Assembly (NCBI GenBank): GCA_015501595.1
Contig: JADNRX010000229.1
Span: 24,806-88,805, forward strand
Origin: Hymenopellis radicata
Taxonomy: Eukaryota; Basidiomycota; Agaricomycetes; Agaricales; Physalacriaceae
Length of the DNA stretch: 64,000 nt
Reading direction: 5' to 3'
The translations under genes were made by a program, and so were the position numbers. Each line of letters starts with the position of its first letter. The first letter of the stretch is position 1. Of this stretch, positions 44,983-54,104 are shown piece after piece. The notes under the pieces are model-generated. The model worked only from the letters and a program-made list of their open reading frames with translations. It searched no databases and was not told where the DNA came from.

Positions 44983-46897
44983 CTGTGAGAACGAAACGAA
45001 AGAGAAGCAGTCAAGAGCGGATGGTGATTGGAGAAGAAGTGGAGAGCTCTGGGTTGATGACAGTCGAAGAGAGAACGGCCTCAGCGCGTAAAAGGATGGC
45101 GATTATAGCAGAGGGGCTCTACGATCGAGTGGTACCCCTATGCGGGCCTCTGGCGCTGTAGTACGGTATACTACGCACGTTCAGCTACAGCGTATTTCTG
45201 GGATTGAATTGGTGAGTGGCATTTTCGTCACAGTGCGGGAGACGACCTACATTCACGTACTCCCATTTGCTTTCATCAAAGAGGCTCTCATCTCCAAGAG
45301 CTCTTGCCGCGCCTCTAATTCCATTCATAGTGAAGCTTTGCGTAAATCACATAATCATGAAAATCCGGCAGCGACCGTCCATCTTGCATCACTGGAAATA
45401 CAGCGAAATAGTACTGATCATCATACCCAATCCGATTAAGAACAGGCAAATCATGGTTTTAAGGCAGGGAGGTGAGAGGTGTGACTCCTAATCTGTCCAA
45501 TGCACGACTGTGCTGCTCGCCAGATGCACCAACTGCAACCAGGCGGATCATAACATCGCGATTCTGCGCAGTTCGTACAGGGCAGATAACCGGGCTCTGT
45601 TCAACATGTCAGCTATTGTCGAAGGACATGATCAAGCGCACCATATGTTGCTCGTAGACAGAAATAAAAGCCTCTCCCTGATGTGCAGTCCTGGTATATG
45701 TACGATACGGTATATATCGTCCAAGCGACGCGTGGCGACAGTGGGTAGGCCGGATGTTGGCCGGATGGGTAGAAGCGCTTGGTGGGGTTGCGTTGATAAA
45801 AGGCAGGTGGGCAATGAACAGGACAAATGTAAAGACAATGGTAATGGTGGCCGAGTAGGTCCTTGCGTGGCGTACATCAGGCCCGGGACGACATTACGCT
45901 GTAGAACTCAATTTGAGCGATCATACTTTAACTGAACTGTAACGACAAACCTGATTGTTTCTGGCCAGGAAGATTCCTACGCGCCGCCTGTCCACCAGAG
46001 AACGCCAAGAATGCTAGGTTCGCGTGAGGAAGCGGAAATTATTGATAGTAATCGACCTACGTGTGTTGTCCTTGACCGACCAAGAGCCTCCATGACGTTC
46101 AGTAAATGTATTTACGATGTCCTATATCACGTTCAGACCAGCAATACTTGGGAATGAAGCCGCGTACCCAAAGCATGATAATATATCGAAGGGTAGCTTC
46201 GAGAAGAGCGGCTTATCCGCGCAAAATCTGAGGCCATGGATGTGAAAAAGAGCGAACCACGTAAAATGTGAGCACCGACCTGTCTGCGCGACTTGCTTGG
46301 TACAGTCTCCAAGCTTCTGTGACGATCTCATCCTCCTCTCCTCGCAAAGGTACTAATCCTTAGTGCTCTTGTCAAGTCCGGATCCCATGAAGCTGCGTTA
46401 TCCTCCCACTGGCCTCTCAGGCGCGTCCTGACAGGCTACAGGCAAAGAGCTAGCCTTTCGGAGCAGAATATCGTTGTTGTTGGTCTGTTGTTGGTGGAAG
46501 TGTTAAAAACGAGAGTCGAGACTCCTCCGGCAAAGACCGGCATCTTCCGTGCCGAAATTCCCACACATATCGTTCCTGCACACGCGAGAAACTACAGCGT
46601 CCCAATCACCACACGCTGGCCTAACATGCACTGGGTTTGCTAAGCTGTGGAGGGCCATTCGTATGGAACGTCCAAAGCCGAGACGCCACGACACGAATAC
46701 TTTGCTGACAGGAAAGGCAGAAACATACAGTGAACTACGTTTTTGTCACCAAGGCTAATCGTACGAAACCAACCTGAAAATTGAAAAGTCTACACAATTC
46801 TGAAAACCCGGTCAAAGCACCATTGGCAAAACCGCTTGTTCCATGAGACTCGAGAGTCCCCACTCCCCGGATCGCCCTACTACCTTCGTCTGTCTGC
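44983..46897. other. intergenic, no convincing gene
   Basis: The longest frame, 45510-45935 plus, has Cys and His near its start (CTNCNQADH) but no recognised motif or introns. A short imperfect palindrome around a GTAGTACGGTATACTAC core lies near 45160-45180. Other frames (46122-46331 minus) are unsupported. Confidence 0.4.
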
Positions 46898-46905
46898 TTT
46901 TTTAC

Positions 46906-47418
46906 TAGAGACGGACGCGAGCCTATACTCAAGTATATTCATACTCATCATGCGAATAACTCATGCCTCAAGACCAATACTCACGACTCACGACTCTACT
47001 CAAGACTCTACTCTACTCAAGACTCTACTCGCGAGTATTTATGAGTCTTGAGTATATAAATACTCAAGTATACTCGAGTATACTCAAGTATACTCACCAA
47101 ATTAGACAGTCAGCAGATCTATTTAAGCTAGCAAGTAGGATATTGAGTCATATTTATATTAGTAAGGACTTTTGTTGAGACTAGAGGTAAAGGTGGAGCA
47201 GACTTACAACATATCTGCTGAGCTATTGCATGTAGATGAAGTGATGAGTATTCATGAGTATGAGTCTACTAAATACTCATGGCACTAGATGTAGATTCAC
47301 TACTCACCAAATACTCTAGACTCTACTCTACTCATCCGTAAGTATACTCGTGACTCGCACAATGAGTACACATTTATTCACGAGTATTTTTTATACTCTA
47401 TACTCGCGTCCGTCTCTA
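46906..47418. mobile_element. 513-bp hAT-type MITE with subterminal repeats
   Basis: Perfect 16-bp terminal inverted repeats TAGAGACGGACGCGAG (46906-46921) and CTCGCGTCCGTCTCTA (47403-47418), flanked by an exact 8-bp target duplication TTTTTTAC (46898-46905 and 47419-47426). TIRs starting TAGAG and 8-bp duplications are characteristic of hAT elements. The interior has no gene and consists largely of TACTC/GAGTA words in both orientations (for example GAGTATACTCAAGTATACTC near 47080), which could be transposase-binding subterminal repeats and would fold into long hairpins. Exact duplication and perfect TIRs suggest a recent insertion. Confidence 0.92.
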
Positions 47419-47479
47419 TTTTTTACCAGTCCCTATTGTAATCACTGCCATCTGTGCCGCGTCGTCCTTCTTCACCATA

Positions 47480-47746
47480 CTATGAATCTATGTTAGTACA
47501 ACGATAAACCCCAACTGTAAAGGAAGCCCACGTCAGGTTCTGGCGAAGGCTGTTACGACCGTGTAAGACTCGGAGGACAGTCTGGAAGGGAAAAACACAT
47601 ACCACCTCTGTAATTACAGATGGCAATGGCGTCGGCGTAAGCGTGGTCCGGTCAGATGGAATAACATCCATCGTCGCCTCAATGGGTGCTCCATGTGTGG
47701 CCAAGAAGGAGGCGAGAAGGACGAGGCAGACGTTTGCAAATCGCAT
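47480..47746 (-). CDS. small secreted protein
   Basis: Start MRFANVCLVLLASFLATHGAP at 47746 is a clear signal peptide with an Ala-x-Gly-Ala cleavage context. The mature part is Thr/Pro-rich (DRTTLTPTPLPSVITEV). The frame either runs on to 47480 (88 residues) or uses a GTATGT donor and a TTTACAG acceptor to end near 47488 with LGFIVVLT (about 57 residues). Function unknown; candidate effector-like or cell-surface peptide by size only. Confidence 0.45.
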   Translation of the reverse strand: MRFANVCLVLLASFLATHGAPIEATMDVIPSDRTTLTPTPLPSVITEVVCVFPFQTVLRVLHGRNSLRQNLTWASFTVGVYRCTNIDS

Positions 47747-49059
47747 GGTTGTTGAGAATGTGCAGGCAATGAAGTTCAAAGTATTGAACCAGTTGATATG
47801 TCGATGTTGGACTCTTTGTAGAGGATGTGCAACATTCGTCGCGCTTTTATACTTGCATCCTGAAGAGTTTGGGCGAGGCACGAGCTCCGAATCGGAAGAC
47901 GCCGGTGTCGATGAATGTATCACTCAGCAACCAGGAGTACTTACGTTGAATCCAGTCACAATTATAACAGAACCAATTGAGATGTGGGCGAAGTTCGCGC
48001 GTTTGGTTTCTACTGCTGCTACATACTCCTTGTCCTGCGCTTTCGTTACGGTAAAGTTCCTGTTGGAAATCGATGAATGCGACGCTAACTTGAAGTCCAG
48101 TCCCGGTACACACCTAAGGCTTTGGACCCCCAAACTGAAATGGCCCATTGTAATCGATATCGTTGTTGCTTCGATACATAATTTCGGCTGGGCGTACTCG
48201 AGAGGCGCATGACTCGGCGGTTTTCCTTGTCATGACCAAGGGACGCCGACTCTCGGGAGTTCTTCGTCCTCCTCCATTGACTCGGTCAGCGAAGATGTCG
48301 GGAAGCGCGCGGTGAAGAGCCGTACTTTTGCTGCAAGTTTAGATGGTGCAGATTCATTTCGCACCGGTAAAGCTCCACTGATGAAACTAAATTGGTAGGT
48401 ACTGGTAGTGGGAACTTGGAAGGAAAGAGCACCTCGGAACCCGGGCCGAGCCAAACTTGGCTGGAGCCTGACCATCATGCAACTTCAAAAAAATCTGTTT
48501 TCCCTCACCCTATCTTGCGATTTAGTGACTGCTTCTCGTCGAATGTGGAAACTATCACGGGCGCGATTGGTGCAAACCTCCCTTATAGCTCTCTTTGCAA
48601 GTTGCTAATGGTGCTATCAGCGCGCGCAAATATTCAAGGTGGACACGTTTGACCTTCAGTACCCAAGCTGAGGCGATGGTCCATACCTTCTTCGACGCAG
48701 CTGTCGGGTTAGGGACGACTCCGCCGATCTGTTGCATACGGCAGTCTCCTCGTTCTATCGTCTCCGCGAGAAGCGGCGAGATACTATGAGAGTTACTATC
48801 TGTCCTCCACGCCATCAACGTATCAACTGTTGTTGCTGCAACACCGAGGAACCCTTCATTTGTACAACCGTCTTCCCATGAGGCCTCCTCCCTAGTCTTT
48901 ATTCTGCCAGGAGGTGGTAGGACACGTCTGGCTCCCCTAGGATCGTTCCTCCCGCCATCCCCATTTCCAGCATCTCGTCTCATACAAGTTGTGCCTCATA
49001 CTGTGCACGTTCTCCAAATATACGAGTTCTCCTCCTTCCTCAGAAATCCTTCATTATCG
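47747..49059. other. region with weak minus-strand coding signs
   Basis: A minus-strand frame at 48555-48983 (142 codons; DGCTNEGFLGVAATTVDTL, KVWTIASAWVLKVKRVHLEYL) has protein-like composition but no motif. 47924-48148 minus is shorter and Ser/Val-rich. Neither is secure. 48230-48478 minus ends in acidic ESMEEDEELP. Confidence 0.3.
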
Positions 49060-49600
49060 TCACGGTGGAACTCGATTACAGCTCTGAAGGGCAAACCATT
49101 TCTTTAGACAGGCTACTCGAATCATAACTACAAAGTCCACGAAGGGCATACATATGTATAGGGCGCAACGCAAGCCATGTCCATTCCCAGCGACGCTCTC
49201 CTCCCCGAACCAAATGCCTTCCTGCATATCCGACAGCTTTGCCCAATCCTCATCTTCTCCACTGCCGAATGTCGAGAAACCGCGTTGAGGGAAGGGGACT
49301 GCTCTTACCATCCAGAGCCTTGACCTGGCCGCTACCATCCCAAAAATCTCCCTCCGAACGCGTATTTTTCAGAACAATCGCTTTTCGAAGCAAACGCTGG
49401 CGGGAAAATGCCCCTCCTGAACGAGGATTAGTCTGTGGAGCGCGCCCGACTGACAGCACCCTCGCGTCCGTCTCTCGATGGTCTTGCAATGCAAGCCATC
49501 GCGACAATGACTTGCTTCCTCCACACGACAAACAAAGTCGGAAGAGGGAGGTAACGACTTTGGAGGATGGAAGCCAGAGTTCGGCGACGCATGGGACCAC
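49060..49600 (-). CDS. unknown duplicated minus-strand gene, copy C
   Basis: Counterpart of 24533-25057. The minus strand reads QRLLRKAIVLKNTRSEGDFW, DGSGQVKALD, then a GTAAGA donor and GAGAAG acceptor, then DEDWAKLSDMQEGIWFGEES and VAGNGHGLRCALY. The intron keeps frame here. No family is recognised. Its promoter side faces the secreted-protein gene copy C. Confidence 0.4.
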
Positions 49601-50199
49601 TGGCAGATATCATGATCCTCCCCCGTCGCTGTCGTTCGATGTGGTTGCCCTTATGTCTGGAGCGCAGACGGCTATCGTAGCCTTTAGGTCGACTGCATCG
49701 CTGCGTTGTCTTGCAGGCGTTGGATAAACTGTGCTTAACGAAAAACAGTCTATCCTCAGTTCTCGGCTTGTATTCCTACTTTGGGCAGCAGTTCTCCCAA
49801 CGGCGAAAACACGAACACGTTACTGGATGTACTCTCCGACGTAGACCAGAGATGGCGCATGACTCAAAGTCATTATGGACCGTGTTATTAATGCACGCTT
49901 GACTGAGGTATCTACGAGCTGCAAGGCTTGCGCCCGCATATCATTCATGACGTCCTTAGACCGCGAATATACGCGTACCATCCTAGACTTGTATCGGCGT
50001 GTCGTCTTTAGTAACCATGCTAGGACTCGGCGCCCACGTTCGCTCCTCGTCTCTTTGCTCGCTTCACCTACAGTAATAGCGCGAAACATTGTCAGCGGCT
50101 CATTGTATCCGCACCCTCGATGAAGGCGTAACGCGAATGTCTCATCCTGGGTTCAACGTGACCGGGCGTTCATGCGCCGCCACAGCTTGCGTCGGCCGT

Positions 50200-50410
50200 A
50201 CTTCGTAGCTGGACGCCCGAACACTTTGCCTCGCGAAGTGAACACATCGCCTTGGCTTGATGACAGCAGCCAAGCTTTCATGTTCATGTGTTCTCGACGC
50301 GTCGGCCGTACTTCGTAGCGCCCGAACACTTTGCCTCGCGAAGTGAACACATCACCTTGGCTTGATGAAAGCAGCCAAGCTTTCATTGTTCATGTGGTCT
50401 CGACGCCTTA
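50200..50410 (+). promoter_or_regulatory. duplicated promoter module upstream of copy C
   Basis: Two tandem versions of a ~104-bp block (about 50190-50300 and 50301-50408). Each contains CGGCCGTACTTCGTAGC, CCCGAACACTTTGCCTCGCG, AAGTGAACACATC.CCTTGGC, GCAGCCAAGCTTTCAT and GTTCATGTG. Both CCTTGGCT and AGCCAAGC occur, making an inverted pair. The second-order duplication matches the two versions upstream of copy B, so it may predate the segmental duplication. Confidence 0.6.
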
Positions 50411-50464
50411 GTCGGTCCAATGTTCATCTGTGCGACCTCATCGGGGAGCTGCCGTTCCTCTCAG

Positions 50465-50472
50465 TATTTAAG
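50465..50472 (+). promoter_or_regulatory. TATA-like box of copy C
   Basis: TATTTAAG, 80 bp before the ATG at 50552, in the TATTTAAGCACT context shared by the three genes. Confidence 0.6.
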
Positions 50473-50551
50473 CACTCAACTTTGAGTCTGGTCGACATCC
50501 TTCGGGCCACTAAGTCGACCTCCTTATCGACATCCCTTCTCTGCAGACATC

Positions 50552-51568
50552 ATGTTGGTCAACGTCCTCTCCGTCTTAGCTCTCTCCGCGATCACGCTCG
50601 CAGCCCCGGCCGTACGGGCGCCACTCGACCAAGGCATGAAAGTGCGCGCTGTGGCCAGATGGGATGACAAGGACTTCAAGGAGAAGGAGTTCAAGGAGAA
50701 AGAGTTCAAGGATAAGGACGACAAAGACAAGGATTGCGACGAGAAGGACGATAAGCACAAGGACTTTAAAGACAAGGACAAAAAGGAGACTTGGGTGGTA
50801 CGCATATACTTAACCTTGCGCTTTACGTGTTTCCGCTAACGCTGGCGTCTTCAGACTTGGGATGATAAGGACAAGCACGACCGGAAGGACAAGGACAAGG
50901 ACGACCGGAAGGACAAGGACAAGCACGAGGAGAAGGAGGACTGCGATGACGAGAAGGAGAAGCACGAAAAGGAGGAGAAGGAGAAAGAGAAGCACGACGA
51001 TAAGGATAAGAAGTACAAGCGCCATGACAAGGACGACGGGAAGGACAAGGACGAGAAGAAGGATAAGGACGACAGGAAGGATAAGGACAAGGACGAGAAG
51101 AAGGACAAGGACAAGGATGACAAGAAGGACAAGGACGAGAAGGAGAAGTGCTTATCGGGGTGCAATGAGAAGGACGAGAAGGAGAAGGAGAAGAAGAAGC
51201 ACGACGAGAAGGAGAAAAACAAGGACAAGGACGACAAGAAGGACAAGTACAAGCGCCACGACGACAAGGAGAAGGATAAACACGACGAGAAGGAGGACTG
51301 CGATGACGACAAGGAGAAGGACAAACACGACAGGAAGGAGAAGAAGAAGGACAAGCACGACGAGAAGGAGGACTGCGATGACGAGAAGGAGAAGGAGAAG
51401 AAAGAGAAAGAGAGGAAAGAGAAACATGACGAGAAGGAGGACTGCGATGACGAGAAGGAGAAGGGGAAGTACAAGCGCGACGGGAAGGATAAGCACCACG
51501 GAAAGAATAAGCACCACGGAAAGGGCAAGCACCACGGGAAGGGCAAGCACCACGACAAGCACTACTAG
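50552..51568 (+). CDS. Lys/Asp-rich repetitive secreted protein, copy C (longest)
   Basis: Two exons: 50552-50797 (82 codons) and 50855-51568 (238 codons including stop), joined in frame by a 57-nt intron, 319 residues. Signal peptide as in copies A and B, then KEKEFKDKDDKDKDCDEKDD. Exon 2 begins TWDDKDKHDRKDKDKDDRKD and contains four EKEDCDD(E/D)KEK units, a KCLSGCNEKDEK insert with two Cys, and a His-rich end (KHHGKNKHHGKGKHHGKGKHH). Nearly every residue is charged or His. The coding strand is almost pure purine over long stretches. Compared with copy B, exon 2 is about three times longer, evidently by internal repeat expansion. No known domain. Possible roles such as metal or polyanion binding outside the cell are guesses from composition. 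Confidence 0.8.
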
Positions 51569-52160
51569 TCATCATGCTGCTAACTTATAAATATGTACCA
51601 CGGACTTCTTCCTGGACACCTTGTATTTATTGGCATTGTCGTAGCGGTACCCACTTGATCGCAATCATTATGACATCCTAGCGCATTCCTCTTCGTGCTC
51701 AATGGCACAATGGCCAAATTTAGCGCCGTCAGCTAGTATTGAAAACATGAAATAACTGCAGATGGTTCATTCCGAGTTCGATGAGAGATGATACAGGCAG
51801 TCTGTGACTGGCCCGCAAGAGATGCACGATTGGAAGGACGCGAGCGTCGAAGAGAGTTGAATAGTATGGTGACTCCTCAATCGCTCTAGAGGACGAAGAC
51901 TAGCCTCTTGAACAGCACGGAGGTACTCGCCCCTTTTGTCGCGGAAGACGTTATGCTGATACGTAGCGGCGGCGTGATGCGGAGATGAGGACAATAATGT
52001 TTCTGTCAGCCCACTTGTTCAGCAATACTACGGTATGTACCAGCCACCTCGTTTACTTCTGAGCGCCAAAACTAAAACAACGTGAGATAAATACTTACTA
52101 CATACATTCATTCGTTATGCGAAATCCAAGGTGATTAATCCTTCGTTCTATTCCTCCACC
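51569..52160. other. 3' flank of copy C, then intergenic
   Basis: 51569-51750 is the conserved 3' flank shared with copies A and B. No gene is seen at 51750-52160. Confidence 0.5.
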
Positions 52161-52760
52161 TCACCGCGTTATGGCGACTGATCCCGAGCTCTTCGTGATG
52201 TAGTTGAGCTGCCCGTTCCCATGCTGGTCCAGCCCTCCATAGTTGGTATTCATACTCGCGTTAATAGGAGCAGAAAGTGTACTGGGTAGCTTTGCCATGA
52301 ACGCTGATGCCCCGGGAAGACAGTAATCGTGAGACGAACTCGCTAGCGAATGGACGATCACCTTTCCGTTGTTGTCGAGATAGAGGTCGATGGCCTTGCG
52401 GTTGCTTAGACTCAGCAGTATTATTCGCAGTCTGCAAGTAAGGTTAGTACAATACGAGTCGTGATTCTGGCGAGGCCAATCAGCCTCACCATGTACAGCA
52501 TTGGCTGGGTCGACCAGCGTGTAGGGATATACGAAGAAGACGCCGTGACAGCATTCTGATCCTTGACGACCTCGGTGAAGGATGAGCCGTGGGCTTTCAG
52601 AGGGGCCGCGGCAGCAGCCGCAAGAACAGGGGCGAAGACGAAGCTTCTATCAGTGTTGTCTGTCTAGATTGGGGAACGAATGAAGGAGTACTCAGGCATG
52701 TCCTCGTCTTTGATACTCGCAGCGAGCCGCAGCATTAAGCCCATAGAAGTATAGCACTGC
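52161..52760 (-). CDS. hypothetical protein, exon structure uncertain
   Basis: The 3' frame ends at 52161 and contains DYCLPGASAFMAKLPSTLSA and GLDQHGNGQLNYITKSSGSV. Upstream on the minus strand one frame reads FVFAPVLAAAAAAPLKAHGS, another GVFFVYPYTLVDPANAV. Donors GTGAGG or GTACAT near 52490 and a TTGCAG acceptor near 52433 are present, but the frames can be joined in more than one way. No family is recognised. Confidence 0.3.
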
Positions 52761-53894
52761 GGTCTGCTATTAGCAGACCTCAAAATACTCGTTCGACGGG
52801 TAGGGGAGACCGAAGCTGGGAGTTTAGAAGCATGTTACGTTCCCGTCCAAGAGCTTTATCTGGTTAACCGTGCAAACAAATGCCGCCACACTGAACGTGT
52901 CTTGGACGTAACCCCGGGAGTATGAGACTGTAATGTAAAATTAGCCCGACAAAAGGATGAATCTGACCGTGGGTCGCGCACTGGTAGACGAAGCGACTGA
53001 GAAGCGCCACAGCCATGCATGAAGAAGGGAGATGTACTACAACGCGCACGAGAAGGCCTCCTTCCAGGCGTAGTGGACCTGCGTCTGTTGCAGGAGCTTC
53101 ACATGCACAATGTTTAGCTGAAGTCAATTCAGACCACGGCGAGCCAAGTCGCCAAAAGAGCTATGGTGTGATCCGGCGCGACCAAACAAGATGAACCCGT
53201 GGAACGCGAAAGAGAGGGCGCTGGCGTGAAGGATACTTCTGCCCTTCAAGTAGGACTAGTTGACGATCAAGAGTGGAAGCCAAGACGCGCCTGTTTGTCT
53301 TTGTTGACCCGCCTGATCTTTTCTTCCTTCCACGACGACGAGGGTACTATTGGTCACTATGAAAATACCATCCTCTACGACGCGACGCTCACGAGTGTCC
53401 TACTTTTTTGGTCTCCTTCCCCCGCATCTTGCACTTTGCTGATGCAGGCTACTTTTGGGACTCGGACTCTTTTACTCTTCTTCAGAGACCCATGATCATT
53501 TGATCAGAACAGCCAATGGTCGACGTGCAGGCGAATCTTTGTCGCTTTTCGCGCATCTGCAATAGAGTCGTTTGTACGCGACATTTACATTCGTACTCGA
53601 TTCCATGTCAGCTCTCCTTCACAGGGAGGGACACTGAACATACCGGCGCCTTCCTTGTTAATCGTTTTTATATGAGCATAGAGGTAAGTCTCGTTGTCAT
53701 TTTCCTGGTCGTGTGCTTAGTATTCACCAGCTAGCACGATTCGCTCGCGGTACTGCCGTTCAGGACAGACTGTGTCAATGCTGCATCCCATCTCGTATAC
53801 ATCGCGACAGTAGCTCTCCTCATTATGCGAGGGCTCGTGGGACCAGGCACGAATTGCTGCGGAGGACTATAATTATTATAGAGTTCATGACACT
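52761..53894. other. intergenic, no convincing gene
   Basis: Frames at 52864-53127 minus and 53199-53495 plus are not supported by motifs. No repeat from elsewhere in the window was noticed. Confidence 0.4.
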
Positions 53895-54086
53895 CCGAAG
53901 TTGGACGGCACCGTACGAGACCGTACGACGTTGACCCTTCAAAATGCTTTCAATCACACGACCATCCTCCCATCCTCCCATCCTCCCCCTCCGAAGTTGA
54001 GCGGCACCGTACGAGACCGTACGACGTTGACCCTTCAAAAGGCTTTCAATCACACGACCATCCTCCCGGCCTCCCCCTCCTGCGTA
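53895..54086 (+). repeat. 96-bp tandem duplication
   Basis: Two consecutive units with a 96-bp period (GGCACCGTACGAGACCG at 53907 and again at 54003), differing at a few bases. Each unit holds ACCGTACGAGACCGTACG and CATCCTCCC. It ends just before the likely start of the Stealth gene, in the same frame as that gene, so a longer N-terminus with a repeated 32-residue segment is formally possible. Confidence 0.8.
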
Positions 54087-54104
54087 ACAAACCTCTATGA
54101 TCGG

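Larger units (their letters stand above)
49186..51750 (+). repeat. segmental duplication carrying secreted-protein copy C
   Basis: Direct copy of 24720-27080 with two indels of several hundred bases (see that entry). The conserved part runs from the unknown minus-strand gene through the promoter modules and the coding region to the 3' flank (TATGTACCACGG, ATTGGCATTGTCGTAGCGG). Confidence 0.75.

Noticed and set aside
46980..47400. Telomere-like or simple satellite array (TACTC/GAGTA)
   Set aside because: It lies wholly inside a 513-bp element with perfect TIRs and an 8-bp target duplication, so it is the interior of a MITE.
50823..51575. Long minus-strand frame of 250 codons rich in Ser, Pro, Arg and Cys
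   Set aside because: It is the antisense of the repetitive Lys/Asp/Glu codons of copy C; repetitive codons keep all frames open. The same applies to the Leu/Val-rich frames at 11162-11524 and 26604-26873 and the Arg/Thr-rich frame at 50862-51590.
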